Notes: generated from the letters alone by a model not told the origin. Positions 28,813 through 37,372 are shown, counted from the first letter of the stretch. The stretch: 64,000 nt of DNA from Croceicoccus ponticola (GCF_004004515.1 NZ_RXOL01000002.1:248001-312000), one strand, 5' to 3'. Translations and numbers: made by a program.

Positions 28813-29514
28813 ATGCGCGAAATCGTGTTCGATACCGAAACCACCGGCCTTGATCCCCGCTCCGGGGATCGCCTCGTCGAAATTGGCTGCGTCGAAATGG
28901 TGAACAAGGTCGCCACAGGCCGCGTCTATCATGAATATTTCAATCCCGATCGCGACATGCCCGCAGAGGCGGAGGCCGTCCATGGCTTGTCCGCCACGTT
29001 CCTGTCCGACAAGCCTCGCTTTGCCGAAAAGGTGGGGGACTTCCTCGATTTCATCGGGGATGCGCCGCTGGTCGCGCACAACGCGGGGTTCGATTTTGGA
29101 TTCATGAATGCGGAACTGGCCATGTGCGGCCTCGACGCTATTTGCACCAGCCGCATGGTCGATACCGTCCGCATCGCGAAGAAAAAGCACCCCGGCGCGA
29201 AAGTATCACTCGATGCGCTATGCACCCGTTACGGCATCGACCGCAGCCACCGCACCAAGCATGGCGCATTGCTCGACGCCGAACTGCTTGCCCAGCTTTA
29301 TGTCGAACTGAGCGGCGGGCGGCAGATCGGGCTGGAACTGGCGGTCGACAACACCGCCTCGCCCGATATCCAGTTCAGCAACACGATCGTGATCCGGCGC
29401 GAATTCCGCCCGGCTCGTCCCCACATGGCAAGCGCCGCGGAAATCGAGCGGCACCGGGCCTTTATCGCGACGTTGAAAGATCCCATCTGGGATGCAGGAA
29501 AGGTCGCAGGCTGA
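28813..29514 (+). CDS. dnaQ: DNA polymerase III epsilon subunit (proofreading exonuclease)
   Basis: The 3'-5' proofreading exonuclease of the replicative polymerase, 233 residues. The DEDDh residues are visible: Asp7 and Glu9 in FDTETTGLD, the aspartate in HNAGFDFGFMN (about residues 94-104), and the His/Asp pair in HGALLDAELL (about 153-162). The C-terminal region includes a polymerase-binding tail. The start at 28813 gives the family N-terminus MREIVFDTETTG. In Caulobacter dnaQ lies close to the origin beside coaE and secB; here it is 29 kb away next to hpf, a rearranged context. Confidence 0.95.
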   Translation: MREIVFDTETTGLDPRSGDRLVEIGCVEMVNKVATGRVYHEYFNPDRDMPAEAEAVHGLSATFLSDKPRFAEKVGDFLDFIGDAPLVAHNAGFDFGFMNAELAMCGLDAICTSRMVDTVRIAKKKHPGAKVSLDALCTRYGIDRSHRTKHGALLDAELLAQLYVELSGGRQIGLELAVDNTASPDIQFSNTIVIRREFRPARPHMASAAEIERHRAFIATLKDPIWDAGKVAG

Positions 29515-29574
29515 TTGCCGAAAAGCATCAGGCTCCGGCCCTTTCGGGCAAGATGAAAAGAAAAGGAGTTGTCG

Positions 29575-30150
29575 ATGGATATTCGCGTTTCCGGTCACCA
29601 GGTCGATACGGGTGCAGCCCTTCAGGATCACGCGTCCGACAGACTCAACGGAATCGTCGACAAGTATTTCAATCGGGCGCTGTCCTCTCAGGTAACCTTG
29701 GGTAAGGGTCCGCACGAAAGCTTCACGGTCGATATCGTCACCCACGTCATGCAGGGCCTGATCCTGAAGGGCCATGGCGAAGCGCAGGACGCGCACCAGG
29801 CGCTCGACAAGGCGGCGGAGAAGATCGACAAGCAATTGCGCCGCTACAAGCGCCGGTTGAAGGATCGCCATTCTCAGGTCGAACATTCGCTGAAGGAAGA
29901 AGCTGCGGCCTACACCGTGTTTTCGCCAATGGCGGAGGACGAAACCGACGAATTGAACGAGGCTGACGCGCCGCCGATCATTGCCGAGACGCGGACCGAT
30001 ATTCCCGAAACTTCGGTGTCGGACGCAGTTATGATGCTCGACTTGCGCGACACGCCGGCGCTTTTCTTCAAAAATGCTGGCACCGGTCGGCATAATATGG
30101 TGTATCGCCGCACTGACGGAACGATCGGCTGGGTCGAACCCTCACTTTAA
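29575..30150 (+). CDS. hpf: Ribosome hibernation promoting factor, long form
   Basis: A 191-residue protein that dimerises 70S ribosomes into inactive 100S particles. The N-terminal S30AE domain (residues 1-105) carries MDIRVSGHQVDTGAALQDHA and the basic KIDKQLRRYKRRLKDRH stretch that enters the mRNA/tRNA channel. The C-terminal dimerisation domain (about 135-191) contains MMLDLRDTPALFFKNAGTGRHNMVYRR. AAGGAG lies six bases before the ATG at 29575. ptsN follows 209 bases downstream, as in many proteobacteria, after a spacer rich in inverted repeats. Confidence 0.95.
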   Translation: MDIRVSGHQVDTGAALQDHASDRLNGIVDKYFNRALSSQVTLGKGPHESFTVDIVTHVMQGLILKGHGEAQDAHQALDKAAEKIDKQLRRYKRRLKDRHSQVEHSLKEEAAAYTVFSPMAEDETDELNEADAPPIIAETRTDIPETSVSDAVMMLDLRDTPALFFKNAGTGRHNMVYRRTDGTIGWVEPSL

Positions 30151-30359
30151 AAAGCCTGCTGGACGCGTCGCTCGCGAAGGTCTTCTCCAAGGGGAAGTGC
30201 AGGCTGACCATCGGTTTTTGCGAATCAGGGAGATGAATTCGCAAAGCGCGTGACAGGACGGGGCGCAAAATCCCTGTCCCGTCTCGCGTATGACCGATCC
30301 CATCCGGACCTGTGGTGACAGCAGGCCGGAAGACGAAGGCTTGAGAGACCGATCAGGAA
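30151..30359 (+). promoter_or_regulatory. Structured hpf-ptsN spacer with several inverted repeats
   Basis: This 209-base spacer contains nested and consecutive inverted repeats. AGCCTGC at 30153-30159 pairs with GCAGGCT at 30199-30205, enclosing a second small stem (CTTCTC / GGGAAG near 30182-30197), and is followed by TTTTT at 30215-30219. A perfect 9-bp repeat, TTTGCGAAT (30217-30225) and ATTCGCAAA (30237-30245), comes next. A third short pair, GACAGG / CCTGTC, lies near 30252-30280. Such an array could hold an hpf terminator, an operator and a ptsN leader. The role is inference. Confidence 0.5.
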
Positions 30360-30821
30360 ATGAGCGCGCTGTACACTCTCGACCCCGCTGCGGTGGGGAC
30401 CGGCAACGCCCTGTCCAAAAGCGAAGTGCTGGTCGCGCTGGCGGACCGCTTTGCCACGGTTTACGATCTTGATGCCGCCACGGTGCTCGAAGCGCTCGAA
30501 GAACGCGAGCGGCTGGGCAGCACCGGTTTCGGGCGCGGCGTCGCCATTCCCCACGCGCGGATACCGGGACTTCGTCGTCCGATCTGCGCGGTGCTGCGAT
30601 TGAATGCCCCGGTGAGCTTCGATGCGGCGGACGGCTTGCCCGTCGACCTTGCATTTGGCCTGCTGTCGCCGGACCAATCGGGCGCGGCCCATCTTCACGC
30701 TCTTGCTGCCATATCACGGATGATGCGCGACGATCGCCTGCGCGACCGACTGGCCGAAGCGCAGAGCGATGAAACCGTCTATGCACTCCTCACCAGCGAT
30801 TCGGGTCGCACCGCGGCCTGA
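30360..30821 (+). CDS. ptsN: PTS IIA-like nitrogen-regulatory protein PtsN
   Basis: A 153-residue EIIA-Ntr domain protein of the regulatory phosphotransferase system, which relays phosphate from EI-Ntr/NPr to regulate transport, potassium or stress responses rather than to carry sugars. The phospho-accepting His65 is in GVAIPHARIPG. The flanking STGFGRG and LLSPDQSGAAHLHALAAISRMM are conserved family segments. It lies downstream of hpf, the usual partner. No rpoN gene is present in the window. Confidence 0.94.
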   Translation: MSALYTLDPAAVGTGNALSKSEVLVALADRFATVYDLDAATVLEALEERERLGSTGFGRGVAIPHARIPGLRRPICAVLRLNAPVSFDAADGLPVDLAFGLLSPDQSGAAHLHALAAISRMMRDDRLRDRLAEAQSDETVYALLTSDSGRTAA

Positions 30822-30892
30822 TCGACGTTACGCGCGGTATATTGCGTCGGGCCGCTCGTGCCGGGCAATCGCGTAGATTGAGGGAGAGTGCG

Positions 30893-31375
30893 ATGAGTGT
30901 CGAGGACAGCACAGGGGTCGCAACTGGCGCGGCGCTTCACTGGCGGGCACTGGAATCGCTTTATGCCTCCGCGCCGGTAAATCGCACCTTCGCCTCTCGG
31001 CTGGAAATACCGGCCGAAGGAAGGTCGCGGATCACGTTCGATGTCGACGAAAACGTGTTCCATGCCGCCGGCGCCGCTCATGGAACGATCTATTTCAAGA
31101 TGCTCGACGATGCCGCGTTCTATGCGGCGAACACGATGGTTTCGGATCGTTTCCTGCTGACGACATCGTTCAACCTGCATTTTTCCCGCCCGATTCGCGG
31201 TGGCCGCATCGTGGCCGAAGGGCGGTGGATCAGTGGGCATCGCCGCGTACTGGTGGGCGAGGCGCGGCTGCTCGACGAAGACGGTGAAGAGGTGGGGCGC
31301 GGTACGGGCACGTTCATGCGGTCGCAGATCGCGCTGTCGGGCCTTCCCGGCTATCGCGTGCCGGATCGGACATGA
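30893..31375 (+). CDS. PaaI-like hotdog-fold thioesterase
   Basis: A 160-residue hotdog-fold protein of the PaaI/YiiD group. AAHGTIYFKMLDDAAFYAANT (about residues 62-82) is the central helix with the catalytic aspartate, and LLTTSFNLHFSRPIRGGRIVAEG (about 88-110) is the characteristic strand pair. Substrates are probably acyl-CoA esters, not identified. AGGGAGAG precedes the ATG at 30893. The DUF1491 gene overlaps its stop by four bases, and the two are likely co-expressed. Confidence 0.83.
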   Translation: MSVEDSTGVATGAALHWRALESLYASAPVNRTFASRLEIPAEGRSRITFDVDENVFHAAGAAHGTIYFKMLDDAAFYAANTMVSDRFLLTTSFNLHFSRPIRGGRIVAEGRWISGHRRVLVGEARLLDEDGEEVGRGTGTFMRSQIALSGLPGYRVPDRT

Positions 31376-31707
31376 CGGACGCCCGTTTGCCCGCACATTT
31401 GGAGGTCGGGGCGATGATTCGCGCGGTCGAAGCCTCCGGAGGGTTCGCCACAGTGCTTAAAAAAGGTGAGCGCGAGGCGGGGTCGATCCTTGTCATAACA
31501 TGCGAAAAGGGACGTGATTCAACGCTTTACGAGCGGATGCCCGACCTTGATGAGGGACGGAGATGGACTGAAATCAGACGGCAAGATCCTGAAAATCCCT
31601 TTGATTTCAACGACTACGTTGAAAAACGCGGACGCCAGGATCGTGATTGCTGGGTGGTTGAGCTGGATATCGCAAATGCAACACAGTTCATCCCGGGAAT
31701 GACTTAA
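31372..31707 (+). CDS. DUF1491 family protein
   Basis: A 111-residue alphaproteobacterial protein that starts ARLPAHLEVGAMIRAVEASGGFA and contains GSILVITCEKGRDSTLYER and the C-terminal RDCWVVELDIANATQFIPG, the pattern of DUF1491. Function is unknown. The ATG overlaps the thioesterase stop (ATGA), which implies translational coupling. The next gene starts 218 bases downstream; this gap contains a TTGACA at 31725-31730 but no matching -10. Confidence 0.83.
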   Translation: MTDARLPAHLEVGAMIRAVEASGGFATVLKKGEREAGSILVITCEKGRDSTLYERMPDLDEGRRWTEIRRQDPENPFDFNDYVEKRGRQDRDCWVVELDIANATQFIPGMT

Positions 31708-31925
31708 AAATCAGGTTACCGCTGTTGACACTTTTACGCCACAATTGCAGAGGCGCCAGCGAAGACGAGCGTGGGCAGTCGTCGCGTGCATTAAGGCACG
31801 TGTGGCAAGCGCGCAGACGGGGAACAACCGGCAGCGTCATTTCGAAGAACGTCTAAAGACAGTCGGGATCGGCTGTCAGTTCATCGAAAACGCTGTGACT
31901 GGTGTTCACCGCACTCGAACGAACA

Positions 31926-32618
31926 ATGATGCGCCGTAAGGTAAAAAGCGCCAGCGTATTTTCGCTGGTCGCGACCCTGGGGGTCACACTGCTTGGAACG
32001 GACGGTTCCAGCGCCATGGCGGAAGCCACCGTAGCAATGCCCGAAGCGGCTGCTGCTACGACTCTTGAAACCCTAGCCGCCACGGACTCGAATTCCGTGA
32101 AGTCGGCAAACGCGGGTTCCACCAAAACCTTCATTTCACAACCGGTCGTGCAGCCGCTCCCCGTGGTCGAGCCGGCAGTCGCCGGTACGCCTCGTGCGGG
32201 GGCATCGCTTGCTGAACTGGTCGCGGACGAACCGGTTCCGGGCAAACTCGACGAACAGTTGCGCTGCCTCGCCGGAGCGATTTATTTCGAGTCCAAGGGC
32301 GAACCCCTTGCCGGTCAGCTCGCCGTGGGACGCGTCATCGTCGCGCGCGCCGAATCAGGCCGCTTTCCGTCCAGCTATTGCGGCGTCGTCTATCAGCGGT
32401 CGCAATTCTCGTTCGTCCGCGGTGGCAAGATGCCGTCGATCAATACGTCGAGCAACGCGTGGCAGAAAGCCAAGAAGTTGGCGATGATTGCGCACGAAGG
32501 CGCATGGGAAAGTGCAGCCGAAGGCGCATTGTTCTTCCACGCGCGCTATGTCTCGCCGCGCTGGAAAAATCGCATGACTCGGCTTGCCCAGATCGACAAC
32601 CATATATTCTATCGTTAA
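31926..32618 (+). CDS. SleB-type cell wall hydrolase
   Basis: A 230-residue exported protein. An N-terminal hydrophobic segment (about residues 9-32) is the signal, followed by a low-complexity Ala/Val/Pro linker to about residue 105. The C-terminal Hydrolase_2 (SleB) domain has LRCLAGAIYFESKGEPLAGQLAVGRVIV with the catalytic glutamate in YFESKGE, and AAEGALFFHARYVSPRW. Such enzymes act as lytic transglycosylases on peptidoglycan. ATG at 31926 is preferred over the in-frame GTG at 31902, but neither has a strong ribosome-binding site. A perfect 15-bp terminator hairpin follows. Confidence 0.85.
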   Translation: MMRRKVKSASVFSLVATLGVTLLGTDGSSAMAEATVAMPEAAAATTLETLAATDSNSVKSANAGSTKTFISQPVVQPLPVVEPAVAGTPRAGASLAELVADEPVPGKLDEQLRCLAGAIYFESKGEPLAGQLAVGRVIVARAESGRFPSSYCGVVYQRSQFSFVRGGKMPSINTSSNAWQKAKKLAMIAHEGAWESAAEGALFFHARYVSPRWKNRMTRLAQIDNHIFYR

Positions 32619-32670
32619 AGTGGGAAGTGGAACGCGAACGCGCAAATCCCCCAAGTGCGCGCGTGAGCGG

Positions 32671-32705
32671 AAAGGCCGCCGGATTCCCCCAATCCGGCGG
32701 CCTTT
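32671..32705. terminator. Bidirectional terminator between the SleB-type gene and xth
   Basis: AAAGGCCGCCGGATT (32671-32685) and AATCCGGCGGCCTTT (32691-32705) form a perfect 15-bp stem with a 5-base C loop. It lies between two convergent genes, and both strands end the stem in T residues. Confidence 0.88.
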
Positions 32706-32727
32706 CGACTCCACGAGTACCTGACGC

Positions 32728-33504
32728 TTAGTCGCGAACTTCGATCCAGACCGGAACGTGATCGCTCGCTTTTTCGCGACCGCGATATTCTTTGTCTATT
32801 CCGCATGATAGCAGGCGATCGGCCAAATCGGGCGACAGCAGTGCATGATCGATGCGAAAACCATGATCGCGCTGCCACGCACCCGCCTGATAATCCCAGA
32901 ACGTCCACATGCCGCCGCGCGGATTGTGCAAATCGATCGCATCGATCCACCCATCGTGCAGCAGCCGGAAATAGGCATTGCGCGATTCGGGTTGCATCAA
33001 GGCATCGGCTGCCATGGCGTCGGGCGACCAGACATCCTTGTCTTCGGGAATGACGTTGAAATCGCCGATTACGACCGCAGGGATCTCCGCGGCGAACAAT
33101 TCGGCCATGCGTGTCCGCAACCGCTGCATCCACGCCAGCTTGTAATCGAATTTCGGTCCCGGCACCGGATTCCCGTTGGGGAGGTAGATGCACACGACCC
33201 GCACACCCTTCACATCAGCTTCGATATAGCGGGAATGCGCATCTTCGTCATCGCCCGGCAGCCCGCGCATCACTTCGTGCGGCGCGTCCTCTCCGCGTTG
33301 GAGAATGGCGACGCCGTTGAAGCCTTTCTGGCCGTGCCAGATCGCGCGATAGCCGATTTCGTGAAAGGCATCGCCGGGAAAGGTTTCGTCGCTCGACTTG
33401 ATTTCCTGAAGGCAGGCGACGTCCGGCTTCGTTTCGTCGAGCCATTCCAGCAGGCGTGGCATGCGCGCCTTGACGCCGTTGATGTTGAAGCTGGCGATCT
33501 TCAC
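32728..33504 (-). CDS. xth: Exodeoxyribonuclease III
   Basis: An AP endonuclease / 3'-5' exonuclease of base excision repair, 258 residues. Conserved metal and catalytic residues are seen in ASFNINGV (start), CLQEIKSSDE (about residues 32-41), IGDFNVIPEDKDVW (about 147-160) and the C-terminal SDHVPVW. The start is GTG at 33504 (encoding the initial Met of MKIASFNINGV), consistent with the family N-terminus; in-frame codons further upstream have no family support. The erpA gene lies just upstream on the same strand. Confidence 0.94.
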   Translation of the reverse strand: MKIASFNINGVKARMPRLLEWLDETKPDVACLQEIKSSDETFPGDAFHEIGYRAIWHGQKGFNGVAILQRGEDAPHEVMRGLPGDDEDAHSRYIEADVKGVRVVCIYLPNGNPVPGPKFDYKLAWMQRLRTRMAELFAAEIPAVVIGDFNVIPEDKDVWSPDAMAADALMQPESRNAYFRLLHDGWIDAIDLHNPRGGMWTFWDYQAGAWQRDHGFRIDHALLSPDLADRLLSCGIDKEYRGREKASDHVPVWIEVRD

Positions 33505-33523
33505 AAAAGCGGACTCATGCCGC

Positions 33524-33859
33524 TCAGATCGAAAAGCTGGAGCCGCAACCGCATCCGGCGGCGGCGTTGGGATTTTCCACCTTGAAAGCCGCGCCGCCAA
33601 GCGATTCGACGAAATCGACCGTGCTGCCGCGGACGAGATCGAGGCTGACGGGATCGACGACCAGTTTCACACCATCGCGTTCCACCACGACATCGTCGCC
33701 TTCGATTTCGCTGACCAGATCGAAGCGATATTGAAACCCCGAACAACCCCCGCCTTCCACGGCAAGACGCAGGGCGGCATCGCGACCCTGCTTCGCCGCG
33801 ATGGCGGCGACGCGACCGGCGGCAGATGGGCTAAGGTTGATCGGTTGTTCCATGGTCAT
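33524..33859 (-). CDS. erpA: Iron-sulfur cluster insertion protein ErpA
   Basis: An A-type Fe-S carrier of 111 residues. The three cluster cysteines are in GGGCSGFQYRF and the C-terminal CGCGSSFSI. The ISPSA-type opening (NLSPSAAGRVAAIAAKQG) and the DPVSLDLVRGSTVDFVESL segment fit the family. It could equally be named iscA by similarity. The start may be 33859 or 33853; neither has a clear ribosome-binding site. The xth start is 19 bases from its stop on the same strand. Confidence 0.9.
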   Translation of the reverse strand: MTMEQPINLSPSAAGRVAAIAAKQGRDAALRLAVEGGGCSGFQYRFDLVSEIEGDDVVVERDGVKLVVDPVSLDLVRGSTVDFVESLGGAAFKVENPNAAAGCGCGSSFSI

Positions 33860-33922
33860 CGAGATAGGGCGCGCAGGGGCGCGGGGCAAGGCACTGTCCC
33901 CGCAGGATGGCGAAAGCCGCGA

Positions 33923-34354
33923 TCAGGCGCTGTAAATGTAATCGCGCAGCGCCTTCGCCTCGTGCTCAATCTCGTCGATCCGCGCCTTGACCAGATCGCC
34001 GATCGAAACGAAGCCGACCATCCGGTCATTTTCCACCACGGGCAGGTGCCGGATGCGGCGGCGGGTCATGAGCGCGAGCGCCTGGTTTTCGCTGGTATCC
34101 GCGGTCACGGTCACGGCAGGCGAGGTCATCACCGCATCCAGTTTCAGCGCCAGCGCGTCGCCTCCATGAACCTTTAGACAGCGGATCACGTCGCGTTCCG
34201 AAAAGATGCCGACGACCCTGCCGTCCGGATCGGTGACCGGCATCGCGCCGATCCGGCGTTCTGTCAGCAGTTCCACCGCATCTGCCATGGTGGTGTCCTG
34301 GGAACAGGTGATGATCTCGCCTTTCCGACTCGCGATGATCCTGGCGATGCTCAT
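33923..34354 (-). CDS. Tandem CBS-domain protein
   Basis: A 143-residue protein of two CBS domains: TMADAVELLTERRIGAMPVTDPDGRVVGIFSERDVIRCL (about residues 22-60) and NQALALMTRRRIRHLPVVENDRMVGFVSIGDLVKA (about 89-123). Such stand-alone pairs bind adenosine nucleotides and regulate partners; no partner is evident. GGAG lies about eight bases before the ATG at 34354. It sits between erpA and a small membrane protein gene on the other strand. Confidence 0.87.
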   Translation of the reverse strand: MSIARIIASRKGEIITCSQDTTMADAVELLTERRIGAMPVTDPDGRVVGIFSERDVIRCLKVHGGDALALKLDAVMTSPAVTVTADTSENQALALMTRRRIRHLPVVENDRMVGFVSIGDLVKARIDEIEHEAKALRDYIYSA

Positions 34355-34467
34355 GGTCCCGTCTCCAAACAGCTGTGCCGCCCCCGTCGCGGCGTTTGAC
34401 CGCATCATGATGCCAGAAGCAGGGGCGACTTGCCAGCGCGCGCGCAGGGGTTCATTGACGCGAAATC

Positions 34468-34779
34468 ATGACGCGCCACTCGCCCCTCGACGATCCGCAG
34501 ACCGCTGCCCATGCATGGGCGCGCTATCGCTGGCTGATGAAGCTGATGTTCGGGATCACGAGCGTGTCGGTCGTGATTGCGATGGCATTCTTGTACTGGC
34601 GCAACGGTTTCGTTTCGATCCATCTTTACATCGCGACCGCATTGGGCGTGACGGCAGCGATGATGCTGATGGCGGCTTTGATGGGGCTGGTTTTCCTGTC
34701 CAGTGGGACCGGCCATGACGAAGCGATCGAAGACAGGCTGGGCGACGAGGCCCGCGACGCCTGGGACAAGCTTTCCTGA
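34468..34779 (+). CDS. Small membrane protein, unknown function
   Basis: A 103-residue protein with two predicted transmembrane helices at about residues 22-43 and 50-78 and a short acidic C-terminal tail (EAIEDRLGDEARDAWDKL). I do not recognise the family. It is divergent from the CBS gene and convergent with the ferredoxin-like gene 13 bases away. The presence of a basic N-terminus suggests an N-in orientation with both ends in the cytoplasm. Confidence 0.7.
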   Translation: MTRHSPLDDPQTAAHAWARYRWLMKLMFGITSVSVVIAMAFLYWRNGFVSIHLYIATALGVTAAMMLMAALMGLVFLSSGTGHDEAIEDRLGDEARDAWDKLS

Positions 34780-34792
34780 TCTTACTTTTGGT

Positions 34793-35188
34793 CTAGATTT
34801 CCGCCAGTTCATCAGGGACGGTGAGCCGGAATTCTTCCACCGGTTCGCCGCCGATCAGGTGCTGCTGGATGATCCGTTCGAGCACATCTGGCGTACACGA
34901 ATGGTACCAGATTCCTTCGGGATAGACGACCGCGAGCGGGCCGGCGATGCACAGGCGCAGGCAATTGGCCTTGGTCCGCATCACCCCGCCCGATCGATCG
35001 AGACCAAGCTCGGCCAACCTGCGTTTCAGATAGTCCCAGCTTTCGAGCCCCTGCTTTTTCGGGCAGCACTTCGGCTTGGCCTGGTCCGCGCAAAGGAAGA
35101 TGTGCCGCTGAAACGCCGAGCCGCCGCCCATCACCGCAAGCTCAGCCCGTGCGCGCTTCAGCTTTTCCCGTCCGGAAACTTCTTCCAT
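34793..35188 (-). CDS. Thioredoxin-like (2Fe-2S) ferredoxin
   Basis: A 131-residue protein of the thioredoxin-like 2Fe-2S ferredoxin family. The cluster cysteines lie in HIFLCADQAKPKCCPKKQG (about residues 30-48) and RTKANCLRLCIAGPLAVVYP (about 72-91). The last third (EGIWYHSCTPDVLERIIQQHLIGG) matches the alphaproteobacterial form. The start at 35188 is four bases from the stop of the DUF2497 gene, so both are probably on one transcript. The redox partner is unknown. Confidence 0.83.
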   Translation of the reverse strand: MEEVSGREKLKRARAELAVMGGGSAFQRHIFLCADQAKPKCCPKKQGLESWDYLKRRLAELGLDRSGGVMRTKANCLRLCIAGPLAVVYPEGIWYHSCTPDVLERIIQQHLIGGEPVEEFRLTVPDELAEI

Positions 35189-35192
35189 CGGG

Positions 35193-35867
35193 TCAGCGGC
35201 TGCCGGTGATCCGCGAAATCTCGTCCTGCACGATGCGCTCGACAATGCCTTCGAGATTGGCATCGAGCCACTCCTTCAGCAACGGCCGCAACATGTCGCG
35301 GACCGCGTCTTCGAGCGGGTGGGGCGTAGTCTCCGTCTTCGGCGCTGCGGCCGAAAAGTTGCTGAGAGCCGAAAGCTGATCGCGCATCGCAGCGGCGGTG
35401 GCGCCGGCGATCAGGCGATCCTCGCTTTCGCTAAAAATGGGTGAGGGCGCCGCCTCAGGCTTCGAAAGCGAATCGGGCTCGTGCATTTCCGATGCTGTCA
35501 CCGCGACAGGCTCGTCGATATCGCCAGCCACATCCTCTTCCGGACCGGCAAATGCGGCGGGCAGCGGCACAGGCGCCGTGCCGATCGTCGCTTCGGGCTC
35601 TATCGCCCCGTCGTCGGGCGTCAGGTTGCCGAGATCGTAAACATCGTCGGCGTCTGAACCGTCATTCGTGGGTTCGGGCGCCGGATCGGACACGCTTTGC
35701 GACGTTGCGGCATAGCGTGCAAACGTATCGCGCGGCGCAAAGGTGCGGGCATTGCCGAACGATGGCGTCGCGCCGGCCTGTCCGCCAAGCGCTTCGTCAT
35801 CGCGCGAGATGACTTTTTTGATCGAGCGCAGAATATCCTCGACCGAGGGTTCGCCGTCCTTCTGCAC
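35193..35867 (-). CDS. DUF2497 (PopZ-like) polar organising protein
   Basis: A 224-residue protein with the PopZ-family layout. The short N-terminal helix EPSVEDILRSIKKVISRDD (about residues 6-24) recruits partners. A long acidic, proline-rich disordered region (about 30-150) follows, then a C-terminal helical oligomerisation domain (HPLEDAVRDMLRPLLKEWLDANLEGIVERIVQDEISRI, about 184-220). PopZ of Caulobacter tethers ParB-parS to the pole. The start is GTG at 35867, with AGGAG eight bases upstream. It follows tolC and pcm on the same strand; valS, often next, is absent. Confidence 0.83.
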   Translation of the reverse strand: MQKDGEPSVEDILRSIKKVISRDDEALGGQAGATPSFGNARTFAPRDTFARYAATSQSVSDPAPEPTNDGSDADDVYDLGNLTPDDGAIEPEATIGTAPVPLPAAFAGPEEDVAGDIDEPVAVTASEMHEPDSLSKPEAAPSPIFSESEDRLIAGATAAAMRDQLSALSNFSAAAPKTETTPHPLEDAVRDMLRPLLKEWLDANLEGIVERIVQDEISRITGSR

Positions 35868-35926
35868 GCTCGACGCTCCTGTTGTCCGATTGGCCTGTTC
35901 GCTGGATCGCGGGCCGGGTTGCGGAA

Positions 35927-37372
35927 TTAATTGCCCAGAATGTCTGCGTCTTGGGCAGGCGTGTCAACGGTGCGAGTCGACTGTGCCACAGGGTCAGGCT
36001 CCATCCGCCAGTCGAAGATCGCGCCCTTGACGCTATCGTAATGCACGGTCGGATCGTACAGCGGTCCCACATCGAAATTAAGGTCTTCCGCCTCTGCCTT
36101 GCCCATTGCGGCAAGCAGCGAGAATCCGGCGACATAGGCGTTGCGCTGCGCGGTGACCAATTGCACCTGCGTCGACAGCAATTCGCGTTCGGCATCGAGG
36201 ATGTCGAGGATCGTGCGATTGCCCACGGTGTTTTCCGCGCGCACGCCTTCAAGGCTGAGCGCGGCGGCGGATACGGCGGTGGTGGTGGCCTCGATCACTT
36301 CGTTCGCGGCGATCCATGCGGAATAGGACGCACGGGTCTGCGCGATAACGTCGCGTTCGATCGCGATTTCGGTTTCCATCGTCGATTGCGAACGGGCCTG
36401 CGCCTGCCGTTCGAGCGCGGCGGGAAGGCCGCCTTGGAACAGCGGCACGGTCAGCCGCGCCCCGGCCTGCGCCGTCGTTTCCGACTGGCTGAACGCGCCC
36501 GACGAACCGCCGCCCAGCGTACCGAAGTAATCCGTGTAGTTGCCGCCGGTGAACAGTTCTACCCGCGGCAGGCGTGTCGATCCGGCAACGTCGATGTCGT
36601 ATTTCGAAGCCTGGCTGCGTTCGCGCGCGGCGAGGAGGTCTGGATTGTTGGCCAGCGCCACGTCGACCGCTTCGTCAGGGCTGGCGGGAAGACCTGGCAG
36701 CGGCGGGGGCGGTTGCAGCGCGACCGGCGGCTTGCCGACCAACTGGATATAGCGTTCGCGACTGGAAATGAGGTTCGACTGCGAAGTCAGGAAATCGCTG
36801 CGCGCGATGGCGAGGCGCGAATCGGATTGCGCCACGTCGGTCCGGGTAATGTCGCCGATTTCGAACCGATCCTGCGTCGCTTGCAGGTTCACGCCCAGCG
36901 TGTCGACGTTCTGCCGGTTGAGTTGCACCACCGCGGAATCGCGGATCACGTCCATATAGGCGGCGACGGTCTGGGCGAAGATGCCCGACTCGGTCGCCTT
37001 CAGATCGGCGCGCCCCGCCTGCACCCGCTGTTTCGCGGCACGCACGGAGTTCTTTACCGCGCCGCCAGAATAGACCGGTACCGAGAGTTCGAGCCCGGCG
37101 CTCAACGCGCGGTCGGGCGCGGTGAAGCTGGAGCTGCTTTGCTTCAGATATTCAGTGTACTGCGCGCTGCCGCCCACGCTGGGCAAGCCGTCGGACCGTT
37201 CGATCGGCACGGTTTCGTCCGTCGCGCGAAGATCGGCGCGGGCGGCCTGCAACGTCGGGTTGGTCTGATAGGTCAATGCCAGCGCTTCTTGCAGCGTATC
37301 GGCAAGGGCCTGACCCGGAACGCACAACGCGGCGCCCGCCAGAAGGGCGGCTGCGCCCGATCGCAAGGTCAT
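35927..37372 (-). CDS. TolC-family outer membrane channel protein
   Basis: A 481-residue outer membrane efflux protein. A signal peptide (about residues 1-24, ending PGQALA) precedes two OEP repeats: DTLQEALALTYQTNPTLQAARADL at the start of the first and ASPDEAVDVALANNPDLLAARERS at the second. Coiled-coil helices of each repeat follow. The ATG overlaps the stop of pcm (TGATG), which decides the start. It is the likely outer-membrane partner for inner-membrane pumps; none is adjacent, but emrAB lies 19 kb away. Confidence 0.92.
   Translation of the reverse strand: MTLRSGAAALLAGAALCVPGQALADTLQEALALTYQTNPTLQAARADLRATDETVPIERSDGLPSVGGSAQYTEYLKQSSSSFTAPDRALSAGLELSVPVYSGGAVKNSVRAAKQRVQAGRADLKATESGIFAQTVAAYMDVIRDSAVVQLNRQNVDTLGVNLQATQDRFEIGDITRTDVAQSDSRLAIARSDFLTSQSNLISSRERYIQLVGKPPVALQPPPPLPGLPASPDEAVDVALANNPDLLAARERSQASKYDIDVAGSTRLPRVELFTGGNYTDYFGTLGGGSSGAFSQSETTAQAGARLTVPLFQGGLPAALERQAQARSQSTMETEIAIERDVIAQTRASYSAWIAANEVIEATTTAVSAAALSLEGVRAENTVGNRTILDILDAERELLSTQVQLVTAQRNAYVAGFSLLAAMGKAEAEDLNFDVGPLYDPTVHYDSVKGAIFDWRMEPDPVAQSTRTVDTPAQDADILGN

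Noticed and set aside
31725-31730. TTGACA before the SleB-type gene as a promoter
   Set aside because: No -10 element lies at a suitable distance.
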